Assembly (NCBI RefSeq): GCF_001457455.1
Contig: NZ_LN831026.1
Location: 1,364,001 to 1,428,000 of the forward strand
Length of the DNA: 64,000 nucleotides
Source of the DNA: Corynebacterium diphtheriae
GTDB taxonomy: Bacteria; Actinomycetota; Actinomycetes; Mycobacteriales; Mycobacteriaceae
Direction: 5' to 3'
This document shows positions 1 through 10,100 of the stretch, one piece after another. Both the position numbers and the translations under genes were made by a program. The notes beneath the pieces were generated by a model. The model did no database searches and was not told the origin of the DNA. It saw only the letters and a program-made list of their open reading frames with translations. Position 1 is the stretch's first letter, and each line of letters opens with the position of its first letter.

Positions 1-124
1 AATCCGCTTCCTCGCTACAGGCTCTAACTTTGGGGCATCACAACGGCAAGCTAGACTAACCAACGATAATCAAACAGCGAGCCATTTCATGCTCAGCTCA
101 TCTAAGTAAAGGATTGGAAGGCCT

Positions 125-967
125 GTGGGCACTAACAAGGAACGCCGTGAGAGCGCAATGCGATCTCTAGAAAAAGAAATCAAGTCAAGAGATCGCGCGG
201 AAAAAACAAAACCGCTAGGCGTCGTCGCTGCAGCAGCAGTCGCAGTTCTAGCCGTTGTCGGCGGTATTTACTGGGCAAACTCCTCGGATGATTCTGCGCA
301 AACCCAAGCTTCTGACCAAGCTACGCCCACAACTGAAGAATCCAACTTCACCCCCCTAGCAATGAAACGCGCCAAGGCACTAGGCGATACCGTTACCTGC
401 ACCTACAACGATGCAGGCAACGCGTCCAAGGACGTATCGAAACCCAAAACTGAATCCGTTTCTGCAAAGGGAACAACCACGGTTTCTCTGGATACAAACA
501 AAGGAAAGATTGATCTTGAGCTCGACCGTGCAGCTTCCCCTTGCACTGTCAATGCCATTGAGCATCTTGCCAAGCAAAAATACTATAACGATACTGTTTG
601 CCACCGTCTAACCACTAGTGGAATTTACGTTCTGCAGTGTGGCGATCCAAGCGGTAAGGGTTCAGGTGGACCTGGCTTCCAGTTTGATAATGAATACCCA
701 ACCGATGAAGCTTCAGATAAACAGACTCCAGTAGTTTATCCACGCGGAAGCATTGCTATGGCTAATGCCGGCGAAGGTACCAACGGTTCCCAGTTCTTCC
801 TTAACTACAAGGATTCTCCGCTACCTCCCGCATACACGTACTTTGGAAAAATCTCTGACGCTGGCCTTAAGACCCTAGACAAGATTGCCGAAGCAGGGGT
901 AAAAGACGGCGGCACAGATGGCACTCCGGCTGAAGAAGTAAAAATCAGGACTGCAGCAGTTTCTTAG
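125..967 (+). CDS. Membrane-anchored cyclophilin-type peptidyl-prolyl cis-trans isomerase
   Basis: The 280-residue product has a charged N-terminus, one transmembrane anchor (about residues 31-49) and a low-complexity linker, followed by a cyclophilin domain (about 115-280). Cyclophilin signatures are visible: HRL near residue 160, GDPSGKGSGGPGF, NGSQFFLNY and YTYFGKI. It is expected to catalyse proline isomerisation of exported proteins on the outer face of the membrane. Translation starts at GTG 125, preceded by AAGGATTGGAAG about 5 bases upstream. It is the counterpart of mycobacterial Rv2582 (PpiB), which also sits next to relA, though here convergent with it. The gene appears intact. Confidence 0.93.
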   Translation: MGTNKERRESAMRSLEKEIKSRDRAEKTKPLGVVAAAAVAVLAVVGGIYWANSSDDSAQTQASDQATPTTEESNFTPLAMKRAKALGDTVTCTYNDAGNASKDVSKPKTESVSAKGTTTVSLDTNKGKIDLELDRAASPCTVNAIEHLAKQKYYNDTVCHRLTTSGIYVLQCGDPSGKGSGGPGFQFDNEYPTDEASDKQTPVVYPRGSIAMANAGEGTNGSQFFLNYKDSPLPPAYTYFGKISDAGLKTLDKIAEAGVKDGGTDGTPAEEVKIRTAAVS

Positions 968-1123
968 CAAGCGATTGCGCAAAGGTGCTCACAGAACACA
1001 TGTGACACTTACATGCCATCAGCCTTTGCTTTCGTGTCTTAAAAATTAAAGGTAGCTTTTTATCTAGTGAAAGGCTAGGATGATTGGCATTGTTGTCCAA
1101 CCTTCACCGAAAGTAGTAATTTC

Positions 1124-1411
1124 ATGAAGCTTTTGTCTCGCAAGGCTATCGTAGCTGCTACCACCGCAGTTGCAATCTCCGCTGGTTCCCTCTCCGCTCC
1201 TGCTATGGCTAATGAAAAGCCTGCTCTGCTTTCCCAAGCAGGTAAACGCAGCAGCGAAATACAAGCTGATGGTAATAACCAAGGTAAATCTAAAGATACC
1301 ATCGCTACACTTAAAAGCGTGTTGAGCATCATCTCTACTGTCGTTGCCATCTTGGGTGCATTGTTCCCACTCGCTTCTCAGATCATGAAGAAGTTCGGCA
1401 TCAGCAAATAA
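1124..1411 (+). CDS. Small secreted cationic protein of unknown function
   Basis: The 95-residue product starts at ATG 1124 with a plausible site CACCGAAAGTAG upstream. It has a clear Sec signal peptide (residues 1-29, cleavage after ALA-type APAMA), a polar middle rich in Gln, Ser and Lys (30-62), and a hydrophobic C-terminal helix (about 63-88) ending in a basic tail, KKFGISK. I do not recognise a family. The layout recalls short membrane-active or porin-like corynebacterial peptides, but no motif proves that. It lies alone between the cyclophilin gene and an IS remnant. Confidence 0.75.
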   Translation: MKLLSRKAIVAATTAVAISAGSLSAPAMANEKPALLSQAGKRSSEIQADGNNQGKSKDTIATLKSVLSIISTVVAILGALFPLASQIMKKFGISK

Positions 1412-1443
1412 GGAACTTTAACCTTGCACTATCACCCAGAATT

Positions 1444-2217
1444 GGGTTAAGTAGCAAAAGTGTGTCTCTCGGCGTGTCGCGGGGGGACACACTTTGTCTA
1501 TCTGAGGGGTCTTTTTCTGATTCCGATGTTGTGCTCGTATTAGGTTGGGATAGCCTTGTCGTAGAAGACTGGAAGTCCGGTTTTCTAGGTCGGCCAACAG
1601 GATGTGATGGCACCGTAGGCGCCTTGCCCACCATCGAGAACAACACACAATGGTGGAGCTAGTTGCTTCAATAGCTGGGTGTAGGCGTAGGTTGTTTCGC
1701 TTTTGGCCCAGTACCAGGTGATGACGTGAGTGCGTGTAGCTGCTACCAGCAGGCATCCTGCGGCGGTGTAGGTGCCGTCGATGAAGGTCTGGTCGTATAT
1801 GCGGTTCGGGTCTGGTGTGTTGGGGATGTCAACATACCAGAAAGTAGGGAACCGTCCGATTCAGGGGCCATCGGCTTAGGCCGCGCTGTGCGGCAAGGTC
1901 AGTAAATGAATGATAGCCGGTGGCGTGGTGAATCTCGGTGCGTTTACGCGATAGGGATTATCGACAGTCTGGGTTAATGCATCGCCATCGGGTGGTGCCG
2001 GCGGCTGTTGTGCCGTTTTTCTTCATTTGTCCTGTACAACCAGGGCATCGTGGTCGATGCGTAGTCACCGATCAAGCAAACCGCAGGCTCTAGCATAAGG
2101 AAGTATTGGATCTTGGTATTGAATCTGGAATAACTCCCGAAGAGCTATTCCAGACCGTTTTAGATAGGTTAACCAGCTGAAATCATTAAAACCGGACACA
2201 CTTTTGCTACTTAACCC
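1444..2217 (-). mobile_element. Truncated IS1249-like insertion sequence with terminal inverted repeats
   Basis: A 23-base inverted repeat bounds the element: GGGTTAAGTAGCAAAAGTGT.. at 1444-1466 and its exact complement at 2195-2217. At about 774 bases it is well short of a full IS1249-type element. The internal minus-strand reading frame encodes recognisable transposase blocks but is broken. The right repeat runs into the relA stop codon (2211-2213), so the element sits directly at the end of relA. No obvious target duplication flanks it. Confidence 0.8.
1585..2075 (-). pseudogene. IS1249-like transposase remnant
   Basis: Reading the minus strand from about 2075 gives a zinc-ribbon start (CPGC, then 14 residues later C in TTRWRC), typical of this transposase group. 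A second in-frame block, WYVDIPNTPDPNRIYDQTF, TRTHVITWYW and LCVVLDGGQGAYGAI, follows to about 1590. Between and after these blocks there are stops and frame changes, and the C-terminal half is missing. It cannot make a functional transposase. The family call rests on remembered similarity to the corynebacterial IS1249 transposase, not on a search. Confidence 0.75.
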
Positions 2218-4490
2218 CCAGAAGTTACACGGTAAACATCGAAAACTGCTTCTGTATTACGAAGCTGAGTCATTAGCGATCCCAGCTGTTTAGTATCTGA
2301 GACAGAAAAAGTAAAACGTACCGTAGCAACATGGTCATCTGAAGCATGTGATGACATCGCTACTACCTGTACACGTTGCTCATTGATCACTCGAGTTAGA
2401 TCCATCAGCAATCCCTCCCGATCCAGCGCTTCCAGCTGCAAAGTAGCTGCAAAAACGCTTCCACCTTCAGAGGCCCACTGGACATTAATCAAGCGCTCTG
2501 GTTCATTACGCAAGCTATCCGCATTTGTGCAGTCAGTTCGGTGTACGGAAACACCACCACCTCTAGTAACAAAACCGAAGATCTCATCGCCTGGAACTGG
2601 CATACAACACTTAGCCAACTTGGCCATAACGTCAGGACTTCCCTCAACGAGAATTCCGTTTTTATCAGTTACCTGAGACTTTGAGCTAACAAGCTCGCTA
2701 AATGGTGTACGCGATACCAAAGTGTTTTCAGCGTCTTCAGTATCACCAAATGCAGCAATGAGTCTATTAGCAACATGTGCTGCGGAGATCGAGCCTGAGC
2801 CAATCGCTGTGTACAACGCATCAACGTCAGGGTAATGCAGTTCAGTAGCGACCTGCTTCATTGATTGTGCGGTGAACAGCCGGTGCATTGGCAAACCACC
2901 ACGTTGCACCTCGGTTGCTAGCGCATCGCGACCAACTTCGAGATATTCTTCACGACGTTCCTTGGCAAACCATTGGCGAATCTTCGCTTTAGCTCGAGGA
3001 GATACCACGAAATCTTGCCAGTCGCGGCTAGGACCAGCGTTTTGATCTTTCGAAGTAAAAATCTCTACCCGATCACCAGATTTAAGCTTGGACTCCAGCG
3101 CAACAAGTTTTCCATTGATTTTCGCACCAATACACCGGTGCCCCACCTCAGTGTGGACTGCATAAGCAAAATCGACAGGTGTGGAGTCAACTGGCAGATT
3201 GACTACGTCGCCTTTCGGCGTGAACACAAAAATTTGTTTACTTGTCAGGTCGTAGCGCAAAGAGTCCAAAAACTCATTGGGATCTGCGGCTTCCTTTTGC
3301 CAATCCAGCAGCTGGCGCATCCACGCCATTTGATCAATTTCGGCTTGTTCGCCGCTATTCTTGCCTTTGGTTTCTTTATAACGCCAGTGTGCAGCGATAC
3401 CGAACTCGGCATTGTAGTGCATCTCATGGGTACGAACCTGTACCTCAAGAGGCTTGCCACCATCCCCCATGACAGTCGTGTGCAGTGACTGGTAGACACC
3501 GAATTTAGGTGAAGAGATATAGTCTTTAAATCGCCCAGGCATAGCTGAATACAATGAGTGGACAACGCCGATTGCCGCATAGCAATTATTCACATTATCG
3601 ACGAGAACCCGAATACCTACGAGGTCAAAAATCTCATCGAAGTCCTTCCCTCGAACAATCATCTTCTGGTAGATCGACCAATAATGCTTAGGTCGCCCCA
3701 TCACTTCAGCATCAATATGATTTTCTTTGAGGGTAGAAGTCAGCTGCGCAATGACCTGATTAAGGTAGCGGTCTCGTGAAGGAGCACGATCCGCGACCAA
3801 GCGAACGACTTCATCGTATTTCTTGGGGTACAAGATAGCGAAGGAGAGGTCTTCAAGTTCCCATTTGACGCTGGCCATACCGAGGCGGTGAGCCAATGGA
3901 GCAATAACCTCAAGGGTTTGACGCGCTTTTTTAGCCTGCTTTTCTGGAGGCAAGAAGCGCATTGTGCGCATATTGTGCAGCCGGTCAGCTACTTTGATAA
4001 CCAATACACGTGGATCTTGGCTCATCGCGACAATCATTTTTCGGATTGTTTCTGCCTCAGCAGCAGCTCCCAAAGCAACCTTATCAAGTTTGGTAACACC
4101 ATCGACCAAACGAGCTACTTCAGCGCCAAAATCAGCTGTGAGATCTTCTAGGGAGTAATCCGTATCCTCCACTGTGTCATGGAGTAACGCCGCCACTAAT
4201 GTAGTGGTATCCATGCCTATTTCCGCTGCGATCGTTGCAACCGCCAGCGGATGGGTAATATACGGGTCCCCCGACTTTCGGAATACTCCTTCATGAAGCC
4301 GTTCCGCAGTTGCATAGGCTCGATTGAGCACCTCCGCATCTGCTTTAGGATGAAATTCCCTATGAATCGCCAGCATAGGCTCCAGTACAGAGTTCACCCG
4401 AACCCTGTTACCGGTAAGGCTTCTGGCCAATCGAGCTGACATGCTCCGCATCGAATTGGACTGCTTCGCTGTTTTCTTATCCTGCGTCAT
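2211..4490 (-). CDS. relA: Bifunctional (p)ppGpp synthetase/hydrolase (Rel)
   Basis: The 759-residue product is full length for actinobacterial Rel. It carries an N-terminal HD hydrolase domain ([18 protein letters not shown], around 80-115), the synthetase domain ([28 protein letters not shown], around 270-370), a TGS domain ([13 protein letters not shown], around 430), a conserved Cys-containing segment ([11 protein letters not shown]) and a C-terminal ACT domain. It makes and degrades the alarmone (p)ppGpp during amino-acid starvation. It lies just downstream of apt (58 bases), as in mycobacteria. The last codons and the TAA stop (2211-2213) overlap the terminal repeat of an IS remnant, so the native C-terminus may have been altered by a few residues. 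Confidence 0.97.
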   Translation of the reverse strand: MTQDKKTAKQSNSMRSMSARLARSLTGNRVRVNSVLEPMLAIHREFHPKADAEVLNRAYATAERLHEGVFRKSGDPYITHPLAVATIAAEIGMDTTTLVAALLHDTVEDTDYSLEDLTADFGAEVARLVDGVTKLDKVALGAAAEAETIRKMIVAMSQDPRVLVIKVADRLHNMRTMRFLPPEKQAKKARQTLEVIAPLAHRLGMASVKWELEDLSFAILYPKKYDEVVRLVADRAPSRDRYLNQVIAQLTSTLKENHIDAEVMGRPKHYWSIYQKMIVRGKDFDEIFDLVGIRVLVDNVNNCYAAIGVVHSLYSAMPGRFKDYISSPKFGVYQSLHTTVMGDGGKPLEVQVRTHEMHYNAEFGIAAHWRYKETKGKNSGEQAEIDQMAWMRQLLDWQKEAADPNEFLDSLRYDLTSKQIFVFTPKGDVVNLPVDSTPVDFAYAVHTEVGHRCIGAKINGKLVALESKLKSGDRVEIFTSKDQNAGPSRDWQDFVVSPRAKAKIRQWFAKERREEYLEVGRDALATEVQRGGLPMHRLFTAQSMKQVATELHYPDVDALYTAIGSGSISAAHVANRLIAAFGDTEDAENTLVSRTPFSELVSSKSQVTDKNGILVEGSPDVMAKLAKCCMPVPGDEIFGFVTRGGGVSVHRTDCTNADSLRNEPERLINVQWASEGGSVFAATLQLEALDREGLLMDLTRVINEQRVQVVAMSSHASDDHVATVRFTFSVSDTKQLGSLMTQLRNTEAVFDVYRVTSGG

Positions 4491-4548
4491 CGTTGCGAAT
4501 ATGCCTTTCCAACTCTATTTTTAGCCAAAAGTACCGGAACAACTTGAG

Positions 4549-5103
4549 TTACGCCGTAGCGCTTTCATTAATTACTACCAAAGGTGCATCATTCAATCGC
4601 TCACGGCCACCCAGCCCGTCGACTTCGAGCACGACTGCGTATCCGCTTACAGTGGCACCACAAGCTTCAATCAATTTGCGAGCCGCATCCAATGTGCCGC
4701 CAGTAGCCAAAACGTCGTCGACCAGCACGACCTTTTTGTCTTCCAACTCTAGACCTTCAGCAGGTAGCTCGAGTGCTGAAGTGCCATACTCTAAAGAATA
4801 TTCCTCAGAGTGTACTGGCGGAGGCAATTTGCCCTTTTTCCTAATGGCAAGAATGCCGGTTCCGGCTTTGTACGCGACTGCAGAACCTAGAAGAAATCCA
4901 CGTGCGTCTAACCCACCAATGAAATCAGCTCCCAATCGCATTGCATTTTCTGCCAATTCATCAACGATGAGAGAAAAAGCGGCGGCATCAGCCAATACTG
5001 GGGTGAGGTCCTCGAAAATTACTCCTGGTACAGGGAAATCGGGAACGAAACGAGTTTTACACGCAATTGCTTCTCGGGCATCTGCATACAGGGGGACAGT
5101 CAT
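4549..5103 (-). CDS. apt: Adenine phosphoribosyltransferase
   Basis: The 184-residue protein carries the type I phosphoribosyltransferase PRPP-binding signature [15 protein letters not shown] near residues 125-140, plus the family blocks [17 protein letters not shown] and [16 protein letters not shown]. It converts adenine and PRPP to AMP in purine salvage. Start ATG 5103 has an upstream AGGAAAG. It is sandwiched between the solute-binding lipoprotein gene and relA, the same arrangement as in mycobacteria, which ties purine salvage to the stringent response locus. The gene looks intact. Confidence 0.96.
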   Translation of the reverse strand: MTVPLYADAREAIACKTRFVPDFPVPGVIFEDLTPVLADAAAFSLIVDELAENAMRLGADFIGGLDARGFLLGSAVAYKAGTGILAIRKKGKLPPPVHSEEYSLEYGTSALELPAEGLELEDKKVVLVDDVLATGGTLDAARKLIEACGATVSGYAVVLEVDGLGGRERLNDAPLVVINESATA

Positions 5104-5158
5104 AAAGGCAGTTCTTTCCTAGAAATCGATACTGATCAAAAATAACGTACATTTGCTC

Positions 5159-6796
5159 TTACTTTGAATTCTTAGAAAAGAACCACCTATCCATGTTCCA
5201 TCCGATTCCAGCTAGATCAGTATTAAGAACCACATTAGACACACGTCGATCAACTACAAACACTCGCGGTTGCGACGCTAATGGGATCGATGGAACAACA
5301 TCCCATGTACTTAGTTCAGCTTGCCGTGTCGCCGCAATGTTATTACTAGTTGTAGCCACTGATTCGAACTCGGTCGCTGGATCAACAGCCTTCAAAACGA
5401 CATCAATCGTGCCTATTTTATCGAATTGATACCCGTGATCCGTCGTAAAGCTTCTGGACAGATCCCTAATACCACTGCCTTCTTGATGCGCATCCACCAC
5501 AAGGATTCCCGCCGGTTCACAGGATCTACGGATATTCGCCACAATTGCTTCCATTCGGGCATCAGGCCCCTCATAGCCGATAGCAATTGTTTGTCCGGTA
5601 AGTCGGCGAGCTTGCTCTACGTCACTATGCAGATGCGCCTCTGTGAGATCTTTGACATGGCCAGCCATGGGATCATTAGCACGAATTGTGCGTGCTGTAA
5701 CAGGAGCTACCTCAACACCAGATAGCGCGCTGGATTCGGACGCAATACTCGATTGATCAATGCAGGATGCAAAAGCTTGTCGGTTTTCTCGCGTGGCAAA
5801 TACGCCCGCATTGGCCAACAATAGTTCTTCAGTCAATACTCCCGATTGCGCTTGTACATCAAACGAATTTGTAGAATCGTTTCGGTCTAGCCAATCGATT
5901 TCTTTTGAACTGGCAACCTCAGCAATTTCCAAAGAGCCGGCGTCTTTAAGCTCCTTGAGGTTAGCTCCTTTAGGCCAGACCACCACTGACTCGATTTCTG
6001 CTGGTTGTCCACCATAATGAGGATTTCGTGTTAGATAGACTTCCCCTCGATCCCCCACCCGATCAACCTTATAAGGCCCCGATGAAACTTGAAGATCAGG
6101 GTCAAATTGGTCGAGCGAAAAACCTCGATTCCATACTTCAGCAATTGGTTGAAGCGCATCGACATCGCGTGATTGCAATACAGTATTGAGATCTTCAAGA
6201 GTCACACCCATTTTGCGTGCTATTGCGTGAGCAGGCAAAATGACACCCGCTGGAAACAACTGCCGCCACCGAGAACCAAAATTTTCCTTCAATGTAACAG
6301 TGATTTCACGATCCCTAGGTTTGCATTCCACTTTGTCGATTTGTTTCATCAACGGCATGTAGGAATCAAAAACGTAATCATAAGTACCCGCAGTAAAGGC
6401 AAGAAGATAGTCATCACAAGTCACGGCTTCACCATCGGAATACACTGCGTCTGGTGAAATCGTATAAACAATCTTCTGATTAATACCTGGAAGTACCTGT
6501 GCCGAGGCCATCGACAAATTAGGAATTAATTGCCCCTTCGGCCCGGAAACATAGGGTGCTGGGTACAGCCGTCCAGCAAGCAACTGTGCATTGGTTGATG
6601 CGCCTTCGGTAGAACCAGCATTAGTGGTTACCAACCGATCGTTTACGGCATAGCCTAACTGGTTGCTCTGGGACAAAGATGACTCAGGATGTGCACTGCA
6701 GGAAGACAAAGCTACTGCCATTACGCTAACGCTCAATACACCGCCAACACGTACAGCCTCCTTACGGAGGTTCATTGAAGGGATTCTAATCCTCAC
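5159..6796 (-). CDS. Family-5 (peptide/nickel-type) ABC transporter substrate-binding lipoprotein
   Basis: A lipoprotein signal with a lipobox LSSC is followed by an extracytoplasmic family-5 solute-binding domain of about 500 residues (blocks such as VYTISPDAVYSDGEAVTCDDY, LPAHAIARKMG and SSGPYKV). It resembles dipeptide-binding proteins and mycobacterial Rv2585c in sequence style and position (between secF and apt). No permease or ATPase genes are adjacent, so it may partner with components elsewhere. The start is uncertain. GTG 6796 has an AGGAAAGG site, and ATG 6775 is the closest methionine to the lipobox. A longer frame to 6910 would run into the secF terminator and is unlikely. Confidence 0.85.
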   Translation of the reverse strand: MRIRIPSMNLRKEAVRVGGVLSVSVMAVALSSCSAHPESSLSQSNQLGYAVNDRLVTTNAGSTEGASTNAQLLAGRLYPAPYVSGPKGQLIPNLSMASAQVLPGINQKIVYTISPDAVYSDGEAVTCDDYLLAFTAGTYDYVFDSYMPLMKQIDKVECKPRDREITVTLKENFGSRWRQLFPAGVILPAHAIARKMGVTLEDLNTVLQSRDVDALQPIAEVWNRGFSLDQFDPDLQVSSGPYKVDRVGDRGEVYLTRNPHYGGQPAEIESVVVWPKGANLKELKDAGSLEIAEVASSKEIDWLDRNDSTNSFDVQAQSGVLTEELLLANAGVFATRENRQAFASCIDQSSIASESSALSGVEVAPVTARTIRANDPMAGHVKDLTEAHLHSDVEQARRLTGQTIAIGYEGPDARMEAIVANIRRSCEPAGILVVDAHQEGSGIRDLSRSFTTDHGYQFDKIGTIDVVLKAVDPATEFESVATTSNNIAATRQAELSTWDVVPSIPLASQPRVFVVDRRVSNVVLNTDLAGIGWNMDRWFFSKNSK

Positions 6797-6918
6797 AGTT
6801 TGCTTGGCCTTTCCTACTAGCACATTACCTATGCCCTGTGGACTAGGAAAATTATAGTAACTCACACCAACAAGGATTGAATCCACCCTATCTAGTTGGC
6901 CGCACCTCATATGAAAAG

Positions 6919-6955
6919 CCCCCTGAATTGAAAGAAGTTAGTTCAATTCAGGGGG
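6919..6955 (-). terminator. Intrinsic terminator downstream of secF
   Basis: A perfect 12-base stem (CCCCCTGAATTG at 6919-6930 with its complement at 6944-6955) has a 13-base loop. On the minus strand it is followed by CTTTTC. It lies 24 bases after the secF stop and ahead of the lipoprotein gene, so the lipoprotein gene probably has its own promoter. Confidence 0.8.
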
Positions 6956-6978
6956 AACTATCAATTAATAATGTGGAG

Positions 6979-8091
6979 TTACCCTCGGTCAGGACGCCAA
7001 CTTGCACCTGTCGACGGTGTAGTCTGTGGGCCAGACACCGTACGCTTCTGCGTAGATTCAGCTGATTGCTCGGGGGCGGAATCATCTTGAGCTTCTGCAC
7101 CGCATCGGTGCATTTCTACTTGACGATTATGCTCGGCGGTCTTCTTAGAGCGATTCTTTAATGACACCAAGATTGGAGTGGCAAGGAATACGGACGAGAA
7201 AGTACCTTCAATAACACCAATGAGCTGGACAAGAGCCAAGTCTTTCAGGGTACCGACTCCCATGAGCCACACAGCGATAACAATTAAAGCAATAATTGGA
7301 AGTGCTGAGATAATCGTCGTCGAGATTGAACGCATCACCGTTTGATTAACAGCTAGGTTTGCGTGTTCCGCATAGGTGCGAGTGCGATTACCCAAATATC
7401 CAGCTGTATTTTCGCGCACCTTGTCAAACACGATGACAGTGTCATACAACGAGAAAGCTAAGACCGTAAGAAGACCGATAATAGTCGCAGGAGAAACCTC
7501 GAAGCCAACTAGAGCATAAACTCCAGAAATAACAATCAAATCTACGAGCAACGCAACAATTGCGGCTACTGCCATTTCTTTTTCCAAGCGAACCGTAATG
7601 TAGACGAAAACTGCCGCTAGGAATACGAACATCGAGATCAGCATGCGCTGGGTAATCGTAGATCCCCAGGATTCCGATACCGTAGAATCACCGATAGCGT
7701 CTGGCGTTGGTTGACCTTGGGAGCCCACAGGCTGATATTTCTCAAAAAGTGCTACACGAGCTCGAGAAATTTGATCTTCGCTTAGTCGCTCAGAATTGAT
7801 TTCCAAGATACGCGTATCACCAGATCCCACAATTTGAACCAACTCTGGTTCGATACCTGTGGCATCTTTGAATGTGTCAGCAACTTCTGAAGTTTCCAAT
7901 TGTGCTGCCGGCATATTCATCTTGGTTCCGCCAACAAAATCAATTCCAAGACTAAAACCGCGAACGGCTATCGCAATGAAACAAATCACCACAATGATAA
8001 GTGTGGTTCGGTACCACGTTCGACGGCGTCCAACGAAGTCTAGTCCACCATCACCGGTGTAGAGCTTTGACATAACGCTATTGCCACTCAT
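6979..8091 (-). CDS. secF: Protein translocase subunit SecF
   Basis: The 370-residue protein has six predicted membrane segments. An N-terminal segment is followed by the conserved periplasmic start FSLGIDFVGGTKMN (about 45-60). The C-terminal bundle carries LTVLAFSLYDTVIVFDKVREN (about 200-225) and RSISTTIISALPIIAL. It works with SecD and YajC to drive late steps of Sec-dependent export using the proton gradient. The ATG (8089-8091) directly abuts the secD stop codon (8092-8094), indicating translational coupling. The C-terminal tail is long, charged and disordered (about 310-370), as is common in actinobacteria. Confidence 0.96.
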   Translation of the reverse strand: MSGNSVMSKLYTGDGGLDFVGRRRTWYRTTLIIVVICFIAIAVRGFSLGIDFVGGTKMNMPAAQLETSEVADTFKDATGIEPELVQIVGSGDTRILEINSERLSEDQISRARVALFEKYQPVGSQGQPTPDAIGDSTVSESWGSTITQRMLISMFVFLAAVFVYITVRLEKEMAVAAIVALLVDLIVISGVYALVGFEVSPATIIGLLTVLAFSLYDTVIVFDKVRENTAGYLGNRTRTYAEHANLAVNQTVMRSISTTIISALPIIALIVIAVWLMGVGTLKDLALVQLIGVIEGTFSSVFLATPILVSLKNRSKKTAEHNRQVEMHRCGAEAQDDSAPEQSAESTQKRTVSGPQTTPSTGASWRPDRG

Positions 8092-9870
8092 TTATTCTTC
8101 TCCTTTGGCTGCGTTGGCACCGTGATGCATAGAAATAATTTTTCCCATGCCATTTGCTGCACCTGAAGATGTCCACGGCTTTCGAGATGCGAGGACGACT
8201 AGTGGAGCTGTAACAAGGAAGGTAACAACGATATCGAAGATGGTTGTGAGCCCAAGCGTAAAAGCGAAGCCTTTCACTTCTCCAACGGCCAGAATGTAGA
8301 TAATCACTGCACCAATCAAGGTAACGGCATTACCAGTAATAATTGTTTGGCGGGCACGTTCCCAACCCCTTGGTACCGCGGAACGGAACGAACGCCCATC
8401 GCGAACTTCATCCTTGATGCGTTCATACAAAACGACAAAGGAGTCGGCAGTAGTACCAATACCGATAATCAAACCTGCAATTCCAGCAAGGTCCAAGGAA
8501 TAGCCGATCCAACGCCCCAACAAGACCAGTGCACCGAATACCAAAGCGAAGGATGCAACCAGCGAGAACATCGAAATAAGGCCGAAGAAACGGTAATTGA
8601 TAAGCGAATACAATGCCACCAAAATCAATCCCACGAGTCCTGCGATCAAACCTGCCTTCAAAGACGCCACGCCTAGTGAAGCGGGAACTGTAGTGGTCGT
8701 GCCACCGGTTTCCCCGTTTTCTCCAGCAAAGCTCAAAGGCAGAGCTCCGTATTTCAGGTTGTTAGCCAGATCTTGTGCCTCTTTTTGGCTAAAGCTTCCC
8801 GTAATTGCAGTTGCCGAGCCTACTGGTGTTGCAGATTGGATAACTGGAGCAGAGATAATCTTCGAATCGAGAGTAATAGCTACCTGTTTTTGCAGGTATT
8901 CTTGAGTCAATTTCGCCCAAGTTGCGCTGCCTTGATCACCATTGTCCGATTTAAAGGAGAAGCCGATCTCCATTTGGCCTGTTTGGGGGTTCAGCCCACC
9001 CGTGATCGGACGGTTGGTGTCAATCTCGTTGCCGGTGAGTCGTTTACCGTTAGCTTGATCAGTTTCGCCTTGAAGCAATGGCGCAGGGCTGAGAACATAC
9101 ACTTGTCCGCTTGATGGATCACAGGCTACCAATGGTTTTGTTGGATCATCAGTACCTTGCAGCGGATCAGGTGTGTCATCACATTTGAGCAGGGAGCTGG
9201 CAGAAAGCTGTGTAGTCGCATCAGTAGACTGACGGTCTTTCTTCATAACCTCAAGGACTTTATTGCGCAGCTGTTCCGACTCAATGGAGTTAGCAGGTTC
9301 TTTAGGTTCCTTAGCTGTGACTGTAGAGGCTTTGACATCCTCCGGTTTTTTGCCTTCAGATTGTGCTAACGCTTTGGCGGTATTTGAGAGCGCATCATTG
9401 GCCTCTTGCGGAGTGAGCACTCCAACTTCAACCCATCGATTCGCCATCTCTTTCATTGCATCAAGCAATTTCGTTGTATCTGGCGCATCTGGCTTTGCCA
9501 CAGGGCGGAAAAGCAGCTGCGATGTTTGTCCTAGTGCACGAGCTTGGGTCGTGTCTTCACCTGGAACGGTGATGACTAATGTATTGCCGTCGCTAACAAC
9601 GCTTGCACCGGTGACACCCATTCCATTGACACGATTTTCCAAAATGGATTTTGCCTGCGCAAGTTGGTCCTCAGTTGGATTTTGGCCCTGAGGAACAAGT
9701 GTCACACGGGTACCACCTTGAAGATCGATACCGAGTTTCGGTCGCGCCGAATGATCAGCTGTAGCGAAAACAAGCGCATAGATAATTGCGATGAGCACAG
9801 TAAAAACGAAGAGTGACTTGAACGGCCAACTCCTAGAATTACTGGCTACCTTCTTCGTTTGCGAAGGCAA
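8092..9870 (-). CDS. secD: Protein translocase subunit SecD
   Basis: The 592-residue protein starts at TTG 9870, supported by TAGGAG eight bases upstream. TM1 (about 15-38) is followed by the P1 head region with LGIDLQGGTRVTLVPQG. A long acidic/Lys insertion (about 150-230) precedes the D4-type block, which is followed by five membrane segments. These include GIGTTADSFVVLYERIKDE and RQTIITGNAVTLIGA. It forms the SecDF complex that pulls translocating proteins across the membrane. It is the second gene of a yajC-secD-secF order, with an unusually large gap (about 230 bases) after yajC. Confidence 0.96.
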   Translation of the reverse strand: MPSQTKKVASNSRSWPFKSLFVFTVLIAIIYALVFATADHSARPKLGIDLQGGTRVTLVPQGQNPTEDQLAQAKSILENRVNGMGVTGASVVSDGNTLVITVPGEDTTQARALGQTSQLLFRPVAKPDAPDTTKLLDAMKEMANRWVEVGVLTPQEANDALSNTAKALAQSEGKKPEDVKASTVTAKEPKEPANSIESEQLRNKVLEVMKKDRQSTDATTQLSASSLLKCDDTPDPLQGTDDPTKPLVACDPSSGQVYVLSPAPLLQGETDQANGKRLTGNEIDTNRPITGGLNPQTGQMEIGFSFKSDNGDQGSATWAKLTQEYLQKQVAITLDSKIISAPVIQSATPVGSATAITGSFSQKEAQDLANNLKYGALPLSFAGENGETGGTTTTVPASLGVASLKAGLIAGLVGLILVALYSLINYRFFGLISMFSLVASFALVFGALVLLGRWIGYSLDLAGIAGLIIGIGTTADSFVVLYERIKDEVRDGRSFRSAVPRGWERARQTIITGNAVTLIGAVIIYILAVGEVKGFAFTLGLTTIFDIVVTFLVTAPLVVLASRKPWTSSGAANGMGKIISMHHGANAAKGEE

Positions 9871-10100
9871 TGAACTAACTCCTATGTAAATGATGGTCTA
9901 ACAGCACGCCGCCGTCAGCTTCTCTTTGCTTTCCATCAATGCGAAAATGAACACGATCGAACAGCAATTTTGGTTCTTGGCTATGGTACGCCACCGAAGC
10001 ACTGTCCACGGAACTACACACCTTAAAATCATTAAGGTTTAATGGAATCCTCTTTGCCACCGCATTATTCCGTGTTCCAAGGCGGGCGTAATACAGTGAT
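9871..10100. other. Intergenic region between yajC and secD
   Basis: These 230 bases hold no convincing gene. A 61-codon minus-strand frame (9875-10060) starting at GTG lacks a ribosome site and family features. The region may hold a promoter or leader for secD. I see no strong hairpin in it. Confidence 0.4.

Noticed and set aside
6797..6910. Longer N-terminus for the solute-binding lipoprotein
   Set aside because: It would begin at the foot of the secF terminator hairpin and put about 45 extra residues before the signal peptide.
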